From Pseudorhodobacter sp. MZDSW-24AT (GTDB taxonomy: Bacteria > Pseudomonadota > Alphaproteobacteria > Rhodobacterales > Rhodobacteraceae), in assembly GCF_002794355.1 (NCBI RefSeq), contig NZ_PGOI01000007.1, positions 620,001 to 684,000 on the forward strand: a stretch of DNA of 64,000 nt. Direction: 5' to 3'. Numbering within the stretch: position 1 is the stretch's first letter; each line of letters opens with the position of its first letter. This document shows positions 26,293 through 37,175 of the stretch, one piece after another. The notes beneath the pieces are model-generated. The model worked only from the letters and a program-made list of their open reading frames with translations, made no database searches and was not told the DNA's origin. The translations under genes were made by a program, and so were the position numbers.

Positions 26293-27915
26293 ATGGCTAT
26301 TACCTCTGCCAACCAGCTTGAACTTCTCCAGACGGCCGAGGCTGTCGCACGTGAGAAGATGATTGACCCGGATCTGGTGATCCAGGCGATGGAAGAAACG
26401 CTCGCCCGCGCGGCCAAGTCGCGTTACGGCTCGGAGCTTGATATTCGCGTGAACATCGACCGCAAGACCGGTCGGGCCACGTTTGCCCGCGTGCGGACCG
26501 TGATGGAAGATGACCAGATCGAAAACCATCACGCGCAGCTGACCGTCAAGCAGGCCAAGAATTACCTTGCCAACCCGCAGGTGGGTGATGAGGTGATTGA
26601 TGAAGTGCCTCCGGTTGATCTGGGCCGCATCGCCGCGCAATCGGGCAAGCAGGTTCTGCTGCAGCGTGTGCGCGAAGCCGAGCGTGACCGCCAGTATGAA
26701 GAATTCCGTGACCGTAAGGGCAGCATCATCAACGGTGTGGTCAAGCGCGAAGAATACGGCAATGTCATCGTCGATGTGGGCCGGGGTGAAGGCATCCTGC
26801 GCCGCAACGAAAAGATCGGCCGCGAAGCCTATCGCATTGGGGACCGTATCCGCTGCTTCATCAAGGACGTGCGCCGCGAAGTGCGCGGCCCGCAGATCTT
26901 CCTGTCGCGGACCGATCCGCAATTCATGGCGGAACTGTTTAAGATGGAAGTGCCGGAAATCTATGACGGCATCATCGAGATCAAGGCTGTTGCCCGTGAC
27001 CCAGGGTCGCGCGCCAAGATTGCCGTGATCTCCTACGACAATTCGATCGACCCAGTGGGCGCCTGCGTTGGTATGCGCGGCAGCCGTGTGCAGGCCGTGG
27101 TGAACGAGTTGCAAGGCGAAAAGATCGACATCATTCCATGGAATCAGGATCAGGCGACTTTCCTTGTGAATGCTTTGCAGCCGGCCGAGGTCTCTAAGGT
27201 TGTGATCGACGAAGAAGCTGGCAAGATCGAAGTCGTGGTGCCGGATGAACAGCTGTCGTTGGCGATTGGTCGTCGCGGTCAGAACGTGCGCCTTGCTTCG
27301 CAGCTGACAGGTCTTGATATCGACATCATGACCGAAGCTGAAGAATCCGCCCGCCGTCAGGCCGAATTCGCCGAACGCACCAAGCTCTTCATGGACACGC
27401 TGGATGTCGATGAGATGATGGCGCAGCTCTTGGTTTCGGAAGGCTTCGGGAACCTTGAAGAAGTTGCCTATGTCGAGGTTGATGAACTGCTCTCCATCGA
27501 CGGTTTCGATGAAGACACTGCCGCCGAACTTCAGGCCCGCGCCCGCGACTACTTGGAAGAGCAAGCCCGGAAGGCCTTGGAGAACGCCCGCAAGCTGGGT
27601 GTCGAGGAAAGCCTGATCAACTTTGAGGGCCTGACCCCGCAAATGCTCGAAGCGCTTGCAAAGGACGGCATAAAGACGCTCGAAGATTTCGCCACCTGCG
27701 CCGATTGGGAGCTGGCAGGCGGCTGGACCACCGAAAACGGGCAGCGCAAGAAGGATGAAGGTATTCTGGAGGCTTTCGACGTCAGTCTGGAAGAAGCACA
27801 GACCATGGTGATGACCGCACGCGTCATGCTGGGCTGGGTGGACCCGACCGAGGCCGAGCCAGCCGACGACGACAGCGCCGATGACACGTCCGAAGACGAG
27901 GAGGCCGAGGCCTGA
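26293..27915 (+). CDS. nusA: Transcription termination/antitermination factor NusA
   Basis: 540 residues with the standard order: N-terminal RNA-polymerase-binding domain, S1 domain (GSIINGVVKREEYGNVIVD), two KH domains (PVGACVGMRGSRVQAVVNEL and LAIGRRGQNVRLAS), then C-terminal helix-hairpin-helix repeats and an acidic tail (DDDSADDTSEDEEAEA). It modulates pausing, termination and antitermination and may regulate its own operon through the leader hairpin. Confidence 0.96.
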   Translation: MAITSANQLELLQTAEAVAREKMIDPDLVIQAMEETLARAAKSRYGSELDIRVNIDRKTGRATFARVRTVMEDDQIENHHAQLTVKQAKNYLANPQVGDEVIDEVPPVDLGRIAAQSGKQVLLQRVREAERDRQYEEFRDRKGSIINGVVKREEYGNVIVDVGRGEGILRRNEKIGREAYRIGDRIRCFIKDVRREVRGPQIFLSRTDPQFMAELFKMEVPEIYDGIIEIKAVARDPGSRAKIAVISYDNSIDPVGACVGMRGSRVQAVVNELQGEKIDIIPWNQDQATFLVNALQPAEVSKVVIDEEAGKIEVVVPDEQLSLAIGRRGQNVRLASQLTGLDIDIMTEAEESARRQAEFAERTKLFMDTLDVDEMMAQLLVSEGFGNLEEVAYVEVDELLSIDGFDEDTAAELQARARDYLEEQARKALENARKLGVEESLINFEGLTPQMLEALAKDGIKTLEDFATCADWELAGGWTTENGQRKKDEGILEAFDVSLEEAQTMVMTARVMLGWVDPTEAEPADDDSADDTSEDEEAEA

Positions 27916-27938
27916 TTTCAGGCCTCGGAGCAACGCGC

Positions 27939-28583
27939 ATGACGCGTGGCGGGCAGAAAGAAACGCGCGAGGAACCGGAACGCAAGTGCATCGTTTCCGG
28001 GGAAAGCCAGCCAAAAGCGGGTCTGATCCGCTTTGTGCTGGGGCCGGATGATGTGATTGTGCCTGATCTTCAAGGCCGTCTTCCAGGACGCGGAATTTAT
28101 GTTTCGGCAGATCGTGAGGCTTTGGAGAAGGCGGTCAAGAAAAACCTCTTCTCGCGAGCCGCGCGTCAGCCGGTCAAGGTGCAGAGCGATCTGCCCGAAT
28201 TGGTAGAGCGCCTCTTGGCGCAGCGGGTCATCGATCTTATATCGCTGGCACGAAAAGCCGGAGATGCGCTCTGCGGCTATGAAAAGGTGAAAGACTGGCT
28301 CATCAAGGGCCAGGCGAGAACCCTGATACAGGCGAGCGACGGTTCTGAGCGCGGCAAGGAAAAGCTCCGGCCGCCAAATGGGCCAGATTCCCTCATTTCC
28401 TGCCTTACAGCTGGGGAAATGGGTTTGGCATTCAGTCGCGAACGTGCGATACACGCCGCGCTTGCGGCTGGTGGACTCAACAACCGTGTTGTAGAGGAAG
28501 CGGCAAGGCTTGTCGGTCTGCGTGGGGCAGCAGGCAAGCAGGTCGGCGACATGATCGCCGGGAAGGATACGAAGGACGCATGA
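27939..28583 (+). CDS. YlxR-type RNA-binding protein (DUF448 plus L7Ae-like domain)
   Basis: 214 residues. The N-terminal half is the DUF448/YlxR domain ([13 protein letters not shown], then LPGRGIYV). The C-terminal half (from about residue 85, [17 protein letters not shown]) resembles the ribosomal L7Ae/L30e fold. This fused form between nusA and infB is common in alphaproteobacteria. YlxR binds RNA and has been linked to RNase P and transcription in some species. The stop overlaps the infB start by 4 bp. Confidence 0.88.
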   Translation: MTRGGQKETREEPERKCIVSGESQPKAGLIRFVLGPDDVIVPDLQGRLPGRGIYVSADREALEKAVKKNLFSRAARQPVKVQSDLPELVERLLAQRVIDLISLARKAGDALCGYEKVKDWLIKGQARTLIQASDGSERGKEKLRPPNGPDSLISCLTAGEMGLAFSRERAIHAALAAGGLNNRVVEEAARLVGLRGAAGKQVGDMIAGKDTKDA

Positions 28584-31174
28584 GCGATACAGACGGCAAA
28601 AAACCCCTCGGGTTGGGTGGCGCACCTCGTTCCGGTCAGGTGAAGCAAAGCTTCAGCCACGGTCGGACGAAGAGTGTCGTGGTTGAAACGAAACGCAAAC
28701 GCGTGGTCGTTCCCACCAAGCCGGGGGCAGCCGGGGCAGCAACTCCGGGTGGCGGCTCTCCTAATCTGGGGGATCCAGCCAAGCGGCCTGCGGGCATTTC
28801 CGACGCCGAGATGGAGCGTCGTCTCGCGGCATTGCGCGCTGCAAAAGCGCGTGAGATCGCAGACAACGAGCGTCGGGCCGAGGAAGAACGTCAGCGCGAG
28901 GAAGAGCGTCAGCGCCGTCGGGAAGAGATTGAGGCAAAAGAGCGCGAAGAGCGTGAACGCCAAGAGGCTCTGCGTCTGAAGGCCGAGGAAGAAGAACGCG
29001 CAGCCCGCGCGGAAGCCGAGGCGCGCGCTGCGGCTGCTGCGCAGCGCAAGGCCGAGGTTCTTGGCACGCGTCCCCGGTCTGCTGAAAAGCCCGCCGAGGT
29101 TAAGCCCAGCCCGGCTGCTGCCGCAGCGGCTGAAGCTCCTGCCAGTCGTGGTCAGGATACCGCCGGGCCGCGTGGTGTTGCTGCAAAGGCACCGCTGGCC
29201 CCCGCGCCGCAGCGAAAGACCGACCGTGAGCGTGAAGAGCGCGAGCGTAGCGCGAAAGCCAAGGGTGATGACAGCCGCCGCGGCGGCAAGTTGACCCTGT
29301 CTGCTGCCCTGAACGGCGAAGGTGGCCGCACGCGCAGCCTTGCCGCGATGAAGCGCAAGCAGGAAAAGGCCCGTCAAAAGGCCATGGGCTTTGGCAACAA
29401 GCCAGAGAAACAGGTGCGCGATGTGCAGCTGCCTGAAACCATCGTGGTTTCGGAACTTGCGAACCGTATGGCGGAACGTGCTGCGGATGTGGTCAAGACG
29501 CTCATGAAAATGGGCATGATGGTTACGATGAACCAGCCCATCGACGCCGATACCGCGGAACTTGTGATCGAAGAATTCGGCCACAAAGCGGTGCGTGTTT
29601 CGGATGCCGACGTGGAACAGGTGATCGACTCGGTCAAGGACCGCGAAGAAGATCTGCAGCCGCGCCCACCCATCGTGACGATCATGGGCCACGTGGACCA
29701 CGGCAAAACCTCGCTTCTGGATGCGATCCGTAAGGCCAACGTGGTTTCCGGCGAAGCGGGTGGCATTACGCAGCACATCGGTGCGTATCAGGTGCGCACG
29801 CCGACGGGAGCACTTGTGTCCTTCCTCGACACGCCCGGCCACGCCGCCTTTACAAGCATGCGTGCCCGTGGGGCGAGCGTGACGGATATTGTGGTTCTGG
29901 TTGTCGCGGCAGATGATGCCGTGATGCCGCAGACCATTGAGGCGATCCATCACGCAAAGGCTGCTAAAGTTCCGTTGATCGTTGCCATCAACAAGATGGA
30001 CAAGCACGGCGCCGACGCCACCAAGGTTCGCACTGACCTTCTGCAACACGAGATCGTCGTCGAGGCGATGTCGGGCGACGTGCAGGATGTGGAGCTTTCC
30101 GCCAAAACCGGCATGGGCATCGACAATCTGCTGGAGGCGATCTCGCTTCAGGCGGAAATCCTGGAACTCAAGGCGAACCCGAACCGGGCTGCCTCGGGTG
30201 CCGTGATCGAAGCCAAGCTGGATGTGGGCCGCGGTCCGGTCGCAACGGTTCTGGTGCAGAACGGCACCCTGCGCAAAGGCGATATCTTTGTCGTCGGCGA
30301 GCAATGGGGCAAGGTTCGGGCGCTGGTGAACGATCAGGGCGAAACCGTGCTGGAAGCCGGGCCTTCGGTTCCGGTGGAAGTGCTGGGCCTGTCGGGCACA
30401 CCATCGGCGGGTGACACGCTGAACGTGGTTGAAACCGAAGCGCAGGCGCGCGAGATCGCGGATTACCGCGAGAAGGCCGCCAAGGACCGCCGCGCCGCAG
30501 CCGGTGCCGCCACCACGCTGGAACAGCTGATGGCCAAGGCCAAAGCCGACCAGTCGGTTGCGGAACTGCCAGTTCTCGTCAAGGCTGACGTGCAGGGTTC
30601 TGCGGAAGCCATCGTGCAGGCCTTGGAAAAGGTTGGCAACGAAGAGGTGCGCGTGCGTATCCTGCATTATGGTGTGGGTGCCATCACCGATACCGATGTG
30701 GGCTTGGCCGAAGCATCGGGTGCGCCGATCATCGGCTTCAACGTGCGTGCCAATGCATCCGCGCGGCAGTCGGCCAACCAGAAGGGTGTCGAGATTCGCT
30801 ACTACTCGATCATCTATGATCTGGTGGATGATATCAAAGCCGCTGCCTCGGGCCTGTTGAAAGCCGAAGTGCGTGAAACCTTCATCGGCTATGCGCAGAT
30901 CAAGGAGGTCTTCAAGGTGACGGGCGTCGGTCAAGTGGCGGGCTGCTTGGTCACCGAGGGCGTGGCACGCCGGTCGGCAGGCGTGCGCCTGCTGCGCGAC
31001 AGTGTCGTGATCCACGAAGGCACGCTGAAGACGCTGAAGCGCTTCAAGGATGAGGTCAAAGAAGTGATCTCTGGTCAGGAATGCGGCATGGCGTTCGAAC
31101 GCTATGAAGACATTCGCCCTGGAGACATCATCGAGATCTTTGAGCGCGAAGAAGTGCAGCGCACTTTGGCCTGA
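28580..31174 (+). CDS. infB: Translation initiation factor IF-2
   Basis: 864 residues. After an IF2 N-terminal subdomain ([14 protein letters not shown]) comes a long charged, Ala/Glu/Arg-rich region (about 90-280). The GTPase domain has [17 protein letters not shown] and NKMD, followed by the beta-barrel and C-terminal initiator-tRNA-binding domains ([16 protein letters not shown]). It brings fMet-tRNA to the 30S subunit. An intrinsic terminator follows after 23 bp, closing the operon. Confidence 0.96.
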   Translation: MSDTDGKKPLGLGGAPRSGQVKQSFSHGRTKSVVVETKRKRVVVPTKPGAAGAATPGGGSPNLGDPAKRPAGISDAEMERRLAALRAAKAREIADNERRAEEERQREEERQRRREEIEAKEREERERQEALRLKAEEEERAARAEAEARAAAAAQRKAEVLGTRPRSAEKPAEVKPSPAAAAAAEAPASRGQDTAGPRGVAAKAPLAPAPQRKTDREREERERSAKAKGDDSRRGGKLTLSAALNGEGGRTRSLAAMKRKQEKARQKAMGFGNKPEKQVRDVQLPETIVVSELANRMAERAADVVKTLMKMGMMVTMNQPIDADTAELVIEEFGHKAVRVSDADVEQVIDSVKDREEDLQPRPPIVTIMGHVDHGKTSLLDAIRKANVVSGEAGGITQHIGAYQVRTPTGALVSFLDTPGHAAFTSMRARGASVTDIVVLVVAADDAVMPQTIEAIHHAKAAKVPLIVAINKMDKHGADATKVRTDLLQHEIVVEAMSGDVQDVELSAKTGMGIDNLLEAISLQAEILELKANPNRAASGAVIEAKLDVGRGPVATVLVQNGTLRKGDIFVVGEQWGKVRALVNDQGETVLEAGPSVPVEVLGLSGTPSAGDTLNVVETEAQAREIADYREKAAKDRRAAAGAATTLEQLMAKAKADQSVAELPVLVKADVQGSAEAIVQALEKVGNEEVRVRILHYGVGAITDTDVGLAEASGAPIIGFNVRANASARQSANQKGVEIRYYSIIYDLVDDIKAAASGLLKAEVRETFIGYAQIKEVFKVTGVGQVAGCLVTEGVARRSAGVRLLRDSVVIHEGTLKTLKRFKDEVKEVISGQECGMAFERYEDIRPGDIIEIFEREEVQRTLA

Positions 31175-31197
31175 GGCAAAGCTGGACAAAAACAAGG

Positions 31198-31222
31198 AAG
31201 CCGGGGAATTCCCCGGCTTTTT
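31198..31222 (+). terminator. Intrinsic terminator of the infB operon
   Basis: A 9-bp stem AAGCCGGGG/CCCCGGCTT with loop AATT, followed by TTT. It lies 23 bp after the infB stop and just before the end of the convergent small gene. Confidence 0.85.
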
Positions 31223-31249
31223 CATTTCAGTCTTTTTAGATCAGATCGG

Positions 31250-31390
31250 TCAGACAGCGCGACTTTGCGGCACAGGCATGCCGACAAACAGCTTTTCATC
31301 GACTTTGACGACAAGCTTTCCATCCGCAAGCGTCTTTACCAGAAGCCCCTGAATGGAAACACAACTACCGACTGCGATTGTTCTCAACAT
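31250..31390 (-). CDS. Small 46-residue protein
   Basis: Starts at ATG 31390, preceded on its strand by a G-rich Shine-Dalgarno-like run (AGGGGGG). The peptide (MLRTIAVGSCVSIQGLLVKT, then a beta-rich second half with GKLVVKVDEKLFVGMPV) looks like a compact single-domain beta protein. I do not recognise a characterised family. A longer in-frame start 22 codons upstream would add an unrelated N-terminus. It is convergent with infB; the upstream 112 bp is AT-rich compared with the surroundings. Confidence 0.55.
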   Translation of the reverse strand: MLRTIAVGSCVSIQGLLVKTLADGKLVVKVDEKLFVGMPVPQSRAV

Positions 31391-31502
31391 TTGCAACCCC
31401 CCTAGAAAAAAGCTCCCCGCGTTAGAATTAACGCAAAGATTCCAGAAAACCATCATTATTTTGACACATTGACGAAGTCTGCGACACTTTGTGAACGGCG
31501 GA

Positions 31503-31901
31503 TTACAGCCAATCGCGCAGAATCGGAATCAGGGGAACGTCAGCGGGTGGCATTGGGTAATCTTTCAGCTGCGCTGCCTTGACCCAAGCCAGCTTCTGGC
31601 CCTCGCGGCCCTGCACGATGCCCTCCCATTTGCGGCAGGCGAAAAGGGGCATCAGCAGATGAAACGTCTCATAGCTGTGACTGGCGAAAGTGAGGGGGGC
31701 CAGACAGCTTTGCCAAGTCTCGATGCCAAGTTCTTCCTTCAATTCGCGCACCAGCGCGAGTTCTGGCGTTTCTCCCGGCTCGACCTTGCCCCCCGGAAAC
31801 TCCCACAAGCCAGCCAAGGATTTGCCTTCGGGCCGCTGCGCCAAAAGCACCCGGCCCTCTGGGTCGATCAGCGCGACTGCGGATACAAGAACAATCTTCA
31901 A
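31503..31901 (-). CDS. mutT: MutT-type 8-oxo-dGTP diphosphatase
   Basis: 132 residues with a complete Nudix box (GGKVEPGETP to RELKEELGI) in a MutT-like frame (LLAQRPEGKSLAGLWEFPG). It would clear oxidised dGTP from the pool. The start is a TTG at 31901 that overlaps the argJ stop as TTGA, so translation is coupled to argJ. This argJ-mutT order is familiar from Rhodobacterales. Confidence 0.88.
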   Translation of the reverse strand: MKIVLVSAVALIDPEGRVLLAQRPEGKSLAGLWEFPGGKVEPGETPELALVRELKEELGIETWQSCLAPLTFASHSYETFHLLMPLFACRKWEGIVQGREGQKLAWVKAAQLKDYPMPPADVPLIPILRDWL

Positions 31902-33289
31902 GAGCGGTAATCCGCATTGATCTCGATGTAGCGGCTGGTCAGATCGCAGGTCCACACTGTTCGCGCTGCGCGACCCAGCCCCATATCAACACGGATGAGG
32001 ATTTCTTCCTGTTTGAAATGGCTCGCGCCATCCTCTTCCTTGTAATCCGGATTGCGCCAGCCTTTCTTGGCCACCACCACATCCCCGAAGCGGATGGTGA
32101 GCAAATCACGATCTGCTTCCGCCCCAGATTTGCCGATGGCGGCAACGATCCGGCCCCAGTTCGGGTCTTCCCCGGCAAGGGCGGTCTTCACGAGCGGAGA
32201 GTTGGCGATCGAGAACGCAACCTTGGCCGCGTCTGCGTCACTCGCCGCGCCCGTGACCTGAATCTCGACCAGCTTCGTGGCGCCCTCACCGTCGCGGATC
32301 ACCTGCAATGCCAGATCCCGCATGACCCCTTGCAGCGCGGCCTCAAAGGCTTTCGCCACCGGGCCCTTGACCGCTGCGGCATCGCTTTGGCCAGTCGCGG
32401 CCAGCAACAAGCTGTCAGACGTCGAGGTATCGCTGTCGACGGTAATCGAATTGAACGTGGCATCCACGTTGCGCGACAGCATGCGCTGAAGCATCGCAGG
32501 CGAGATTTTCGCGTCGGTGAAAATGTAGACCAGCATCGTCGCCATGTCGGGGGCTATCATTCCCGATCCCTTGGCGATGCCGGCGATATGGATCGTGCCA
32601 CCGTCACCTTGCACCGTCGCGGATGCGCCTTTGGGGAAGGTGTCGGTTGTCATCATGGCATGGGCGGCCATCTCGATCGCATCATCCCGCAGGCCGGCTA
32701 CCAAATCGGGCAGCACGGCCGTGATTTTCTCATGCGGCAGCGGCTCGCCGATCACCCCGGTAGAGGAAGAAAACACCCGGCTTGCCGGCAGATCAAGCGC
32801 AGTTGCCACACCGCCCGTCACCGCCGCCACCGCCTTATCGCCCACCTTGCCGGTGAAGGCGTTGGAATTGCCCGAGTTCACAATGATTGCTGCACCCGCC
32901 CCTGCGGGAACCTTGGTGGCCAGCTTGTCCTGACAATCGCGCACGCAACCCGACCGGGTGGAGGAGCGGGTGAAAACCCCGGCCATGGCCGTTCCGGGCG
33001 CAAGGCGGATCAGCATGACATCCTTGCGGTTGGCATATTTGATGCCGGCCTCGGCGGCAGAAAACTCTACCCCCTTGATGACGGGAAGTTGGGGGAAGCC
33101 ATCTTTGGGCGCCAGCGGCGACACAGGCTTGGCTGCTTTCAGCTTGGCACCGATTTTGCCCGCAACCTCTGCCACCTCGTGTCCGACACCATCGGCCACA
33201 TCAGAAACAGTTTCGGTCACCTTCGACTTGAGCTTACGCAGCCGCTTTTTCAGCGTTTTTGCTTCGGCTTTCCAATCGGTCTTCGCCAT
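31898..33289 (-). CDS. argJ: Bifunctional ornithine/glutamate N-acetyltransferase ArgJ, with N-terminal extension
   Basis: 463 residues. It transfers acetyl between acetylornithine and glutamate, and can acetylate glutamate, in arginine synthesis. The self-cleavage site with the nucleophilic threonine is in PDMATMLVY; SSTGVIGEPL and NSGNSNAFTG are also family motifs. The standard start of the domain (VSPLAPKDGF) is at about residue 56. Before it lies an extra ~55-residue Lys/Ala/Val-rich, helix-forming segment (KTLKKRLRKLKSKV, then VSDVADGVGHEVAEVAGK) not part of usual ArgJ. There is no internal ATG between that segment and the domain. Confidence 0.92.
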   Translation of the reverse strand: MAKTDWKAEAKTLKKRLRKLKSKVTETVSDVADGVGHEVAEVAGKIGAKLKAAKPVSPLAPKDGFPQLPVIKGVEFSAAEAGIKYANRKDVMLIRLAPGTAMAGVFTRSSTRSGCVRDCQDKLATKVPAGAGAAIIVNSGNSNAFTGKVGDKAVAAVTGGVATALDLPASRVFSSSTGVIGEPLPHEKITAVLPDLVAGLRDDAIEMAAHAMMTTDTFPKGASATVQGDGGTIHIAGIAKGSGMIAPDMATMLVYIFTDAKISPAMLQRMLSRNVDATFNSITVDSDTSTSDSLLLAATGQSDAAAVKGPVAKAFEAALQGVMRDLALQVIRDGEGATKLVEIQVTGAASDADAAKVAFSIANSPLVKTALAGEDPNWGRIVAAIGKSGAEADRDLLTIRFGDVVVAKKGWRNPDYKEEDGASHFKQEEILIRVDMGLGRAARTVWTCDLTSRYIEINADYRS

Positions 33290-33304
33290 GACTTCCCCCG
33301 AGGA

Positions 33305-34150
33305 CTATTTGTCCAGCAGCGTTGCATCACGCAGGAGGGTGGGGTCAAGCCCTTCTCCGGGGCGCGAAACATCGGCCGCATCGGTTAGCGCCTTAATATG
33401 CGCATCGACAGCCGCACGTTCGATCTCGGCGGCCAGTTCGTCGCGCGTCTCATCCAGCGTTGGCGCTGCCGCCACGCGGGTTTCCTTGACCAAAATCAGG
33501 TGGAACCCAAAGTCCGATTGCACCGGACCGACCACTTTGCCTGTTTCAGCCGCCACGACGGCATCTTCAAATGGCTTGACCATCATCCCTGTGCCAAACC
33601 AGCCCAGATCGCCGCCATTGGCGCCCGAACCCACATCGGTGGAGTTGGCGCGCGCGAGTTCTGCAAAGTCGGCACCGCCGTCCAGCTGCGCTTTCAACTC
33701 GGTGGCCTTCTCTTCTGATTCCACCAGAATATGTGCGGCGTTATATTCGGTTGCCGGTTCGGCATTGGCGAACTTGGCGTCATAGGCTGCCTGCAGCGCT
33801 TCATCCGTCACCGCTTCTGCGATCACCGCCTGCAACGCCACGCCCGAGATATAGCCCCGACGGTCGTTCTCCAGTGCCAGCTGATCTTTCTTGGCAATCT
33901 CGGTCACGGATTGCTCGAGCGCGGTCTGCTGGATCAGCTGGTCCAGAATGCCGTTGAACAGCACATCATCCGGCAGGGCCTGATATTGTTGCGGCAGGCT
34001 CTCGCGCAAGGCGATCATGTGGCCAAGCGTGATTTCGGTGCCATTCACCGTGGCGACAACCGTATCGGCGCTGGTGTCCTGCGCCCATGCGGGAGCCGAC
34101 ATCGCACCCACAACGGCACAACTGGCCAAGAACTTGGTCCATTTCGTCAT
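33305..34150 (-). CDS. Periplasmic parvulin-type peptidylprolyl isomerase
   Basis: 281 residues. A signal peptide cleaves near AWAQ, a SurA/PpiC-like N-terminal chaperone region follows, then one parvulin domain (about 130-225) with AAHILVESEEKATEL, GGDLGWFGTGMMVKPFE and FGFHLILVKE. It would assist folding of exported proteins. It lies 15 bp upstream of argJ on the same strand and is divergent from secA, which links it to the export machinery. Confidence 0.9.
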   Translation of the reverse strand: MTKWTKFLASCAVVGAMSAPAWAQDTSADTVVATVNGTEITLGHMIALRESLPQQYQALPDDVLFNGILDQLIQQTALEQSVTEIAKKDQLALENDRRGYISGVALQAVIAEAVTDEALQAAYDAKFANAEPATEYNAAHILVESEEKATELKAQLDGGADFAELARANSTDVGSGANGGDLGWFGTGMMVKPFEDAVVAAETGKVVGPVQSDFGFHLILVKETRVAAAPTLDETRDELAAEIERAAVDAHIKALTDAADVSRPGEGLDPTLLRDATLLDK

Positions 34151-34334
34151 TTTCACACCCTCCTGATCGGGCTGCGACCCCGCCAAACATTGACTATGGC
34201 GGGCCTGTCCCTTAAATCGCGGGGGTCGCGTGCGACGGGGCCGGCCGGCCTTCTTGCGCTTTCTATGGAAGGCATTGGGGGCGGGCAAGGCCCTTGGCTC
34301 ACACGATCCTGTCAAGAATACCCACGGAGAACAT

Positions 34335-37034
34335 ATGCTGGGTCTGGGTTCGCTAACGCGTAAGGTCTTTGGTACGCCAAACGATCGCAAGGTCAAATCG
34401 GTTCGCCCGCTGGTCGCACAGATCAACGCGCTAGAGCCGGAATTCGCCGCGCTCAGCGACGAAGGTCTGAAGGAAAAAACACGGGCGCTGTCGCAGCGGG
34501 CGCAGGCGGGTGAAAGCCTCGATGCGCTTTTGCCCGAAGCCTTTGCCAACTGCCGCGAAGGCGCCAAGCGGGCGCTTGGCCTGCGTGCCTTTGATGTGCA
34601 GCTCAAGGGCGGCATCTTCCTGCACCAAGGCAACATCGCCGAGATGAAAACCGGCGAAGGCAAAACGCTGATGGCAACGTTCCCGGCTTATCTGAATGCG
34701 CTGGCGGGCAAGGGCGTGCATGTTGTCACCGTGAACGATTATCTGGCAAAGCGCGATGCCGAATGGATGAGCAAGGTTTATGGTGCGCTTGGGCTGACCA
34801 CTGGCGTGGTCTATCCCTATCAGCCCGATGCCGAGAAAAAGGCCGCCTACCGCTGCGACATCACCTATGCCACCAACAACGAGTTGGGCTTCGATTACCT
34901 GCGCGACAATATGAAGGGCAGCATCGAAGACATGGCGCAACGCGGCCATTTCTTTGCCATCGTCGACGAGGTCGACTCGATCTTGGTGGATGAGGCGCGG
35001 ACCCCGCTGATCATTTCCGGCCCTTCGCAGGACCGGTCTGAACTTTACATCAAGGTCGATGCCCTGATCCCGAGTCTGACCGATGCGCATTTCAAGCTGG
35101 ATGAGAAAACGCGCAACGTGACCTATACCGACGAGGGCAACGAGTTCATCGAAGGTCTGGTGCGCAGCGCGGGCTTGCTGCCCGAAGGCCAGAACCTCTA
35201 TGACCCGGAAAGCACCACGCTGGTGCACCACGTGACCCAAGCTTTGCGTGCCCACAAGCTCTTCTCCAAGGATCAGCAATATATCGTCCGCGATGGCGAG
35301 GTGATGTTGATCGACGAATTCACCGGCCGCATGATGCGCGGTCGCCGCCTCTCGGATGGCTTGCATCAGGCGATTGAGGCGAAAGAAGGCGTGCAGATCC
35401 AGCCGGAAAACGTGACGCTGGCCAGCGTCACGTTCCAGAACTATTTCCGGCTGTACAATAAGCTTGCAGGGATGACGGGCACCGCCGCGACCGAAGCTGA
35501 AGAATTCATGGAAATCTATAAGCTTGGCGTGGTGGAAGTGCCCACCAACCGCCCGGTTGCGCGCAAAGATGATCACGATCAGGTCTACCGCACCGCGCGC
35601 GAAAAGTATGAAGGTGTCGTCAAGACCATTCAGGAAGCGCATGAAAAGGGTCAACCGATCCTTGTCGGCACCACCAGCATCGAAAAGTCTGAGTTTCTGT
35701 CAGGCCTTTTGCAGGCTGCGGGCGTGCCGCACAACGTGCTCAATGCGCGCCAACATGAGCAAGAGGCGCAGATCGTGGCCGATGCCGGCCGATTTGGTGC
35801 GGTGACCATCGCCACCAACATGGCCGGTCGCGGCACCGACATTCAGCTGGGCGGCAACGTCGAGATGAAGGTGATGCAGGCCATCGCCGCTGACCCGCAT
35901 CTTAACCCCGATGACGTGCGCAAGCGCATCGAGGCCGAACATGCCGAAGAAAAGGCCAAGGTGATTGCGGCAGGTGGGCTGTTCGTTTTGGGCACCGAAC
36001 GCCACGAATCCCGCCGGATCGACAATCAGCTGCGCGGCCGCTCGGGCCGTCAGGGCGACCCGGGGCGCTCTTCCTTCTTCCTGTCGCTGGAAGACGATCT
36101 GATGCGCATTTTCGGCTCGGAAAAGCTTGATGCCGTCCTGTCAAAACTGGGGATGAAGGAAGGCGAGGCGATTGTTCACCCATGGGTCAACAAATCGCTG
36201 GAACGCGCGCAGGCCAAGGTAGAGGGGCGCAACTTCGACATTCGCAAGCAGTTGCTAAAGTTCGACGACGTGATGAACGATCAGCGCAAGGCCATCTTTG
36301 GCCAGCGGCTTGAAATCATGGAAGCCGAAGATGTCGCAGAAATCGCCGAAGACATGCGCTTGCAGGTCATCGAGGATTTGGTCGACCTTCACATGCCGCC
36401 AAAATCCTACACCGATGCTTGGGATGTCGACGCCTTGGTTCAGGCGGTGCGCGAAAAGCTGAACATCGACGCACCGCTCGCCGAATGGGCTGCCGAAGAA
36501 GGCGTTGATCAGGATGTGATCAAGGAGCGTTTGGCCGAAGCCACGGCAAAGGCGATGGCCGATAAGACCGAGGCCTTTGGCGCCGAGACCATGCGTTCGA
36601 TCGAAAAGCAGGTTTTGCTGCAATCCATTGATGGCAAATGGCGTGAGCATCTGCTGACGCTGGAGCATCTGCGTTCGGTCGTCGGCTTCCGTGGGTATGC
36701 ACAGCGCGACCCTTTGAACGAGTATAAAACCGAAAGTTTTGCGCTCTTTGAATCAATGCTCAACTCGCTGCGCCAAGAGGTGACGCAAAAGCTGGCCGCG
36801 ATCCGTCCGCTGACCCAAGCAGAGCAAGAGCAGATGATGGCGCAGGTCCGCGCGCAGCAGCAGGCCGCGACGGCTGCCGCCGAACCTGTTCCTGCGCCCG
36901 CCGAGGCGCCGCCCGCGCGTTTGCCCGGCTTTGATGAGAACGACCCGGCAACTTGGGGCAATCCCAGCCGAAACGATCTTTGCCCTTGTGGATCGGGTGA
37001 GAAATTCAAGCACTGCCATGGCCGGATCGTCTGA
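34335..37034 (+). CDS. secA: Protein translocase ATPase SecA
   Basis: 899 residues, full length. Motifs: [11 protein letters not shown] (Walker A), [18 protein letters not shown] (Walker B region), [22 protein letters not shown] and the C-terminal zinc-binding [14 protein letters not shown] that contacts SecB. It drives preproteins through SecYEG. The ATG at 34335 is preceded by ACGGAGAA. A terminator-like hairpin follows. Confidence 0.97.
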   Translation: MLGLGSLTRKVFGTPNDRKVKSVRPLVAQINALEPEFAALSDEGLKEKTRALSQRAQAGESLDALLPEAFANCREGAKRALGLRAFDVQLKGGIFLHQGNIAEMKTGEGKTLMATFPAYLNALAGKGVHVVTVNDYLAKRDAEWMSKVYGALGLTTGVVYPYQPDAEKKAAYRCDITYATNNELGFDYLRDNMKGSIEDMAQRGHFFAIVDEVDSILVDEARTPLIISGPSQDRSELYIKVDALIPSLTDAHFKLDEKTRNVTYTDEGNEFIEGLVRSAGLLPEGQNLYDPESTTLVHHVTQALRAHKLFSKDQQYIVRDGEVMLIDEFTGRMMRGRRLSDGLHQAIEAKEGVQIQPENVTLASVTFQNYFRLYNKLAGMTGTAATEAEEFMEIYKLGVVEVPTNRPVARKDDHDQVYRTAREKYEGVVKTIQEAHEKGQPILVGTTSIEKSEFLSGLLQAAGVPHNVLNARQHEQEAQIVADAGRFGAVTIATNMAGRGTDIQLGGNVEMKVMQAIAADPHLNPDDVRKRIEAEHAEEKAKVIAAGGLFVLGTERHESRRIDNQLRGRSGRQGDPGRSSFFLSLEDDLMRIFGSEKLDAVLSKLGMKEGEAIVHPWVNKSLERAQAKVEGRNFDIRKQLLKFDDVMNDQRKAIFGQRLEIMEAEDVAEIAEDMRLQVIEDLVDLHMPPKSYTDAWDVDALVQAVREKLNIDAPLAEWAAEEGVDQDVIKERLAEATAKAMADKTEAFGAETMRSIEKQVLLQSIDGKWREHLLTLEHLRSVVGFRGYAQRDPLNEYKTESFALFESMLNSLRQEVTQKLAAIRPLTQAEQEQMMAQVRAQQQAATAAAEPVPAPAEAPPARLPGFDENDPATWGNPSRNDLCPCGSGEKFKHCHGRIV

Positions 37035-37056
37035 TCCGCGCCGCAGTTGACCTGAG

Positions 37057-37078
37057 TGGGGCAGCCGGTGCTGCCCCA
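37057..37078 (+). terminator. Terminator-like hairpin after secA
   Basis: A perfect 9-bp stem TGGGGCAGC/GCTGCCCCA with loop CGGT, 22 bp after the secA stop. The T tract after it is poor (TTTCTG), so termination may be partial. Confidence 0.5.
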
Positions 37079-37175
37079 TTTCTGACACTTATGGTGGAAA
37101 CATTCCCCCAATCTGCCACTGATTGGCCCGCTTTCGCCGTCAAGATGCCCTCAGTCAAAAGGGCCGGAGGCGCGT

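Noticed and set aside
26029-28014. 661-codon minus-strand frame opposite nusA
   Set aside because: It is the complement of nusA codons with no homology and no sensible start.
28277-31225. 982-codon open frame on the minus strand opposite infB
   Set aside because: Its translation is His/Arg/Leu-rich and matches no family; it is a codon-bias shadow of the strongly supported infB.
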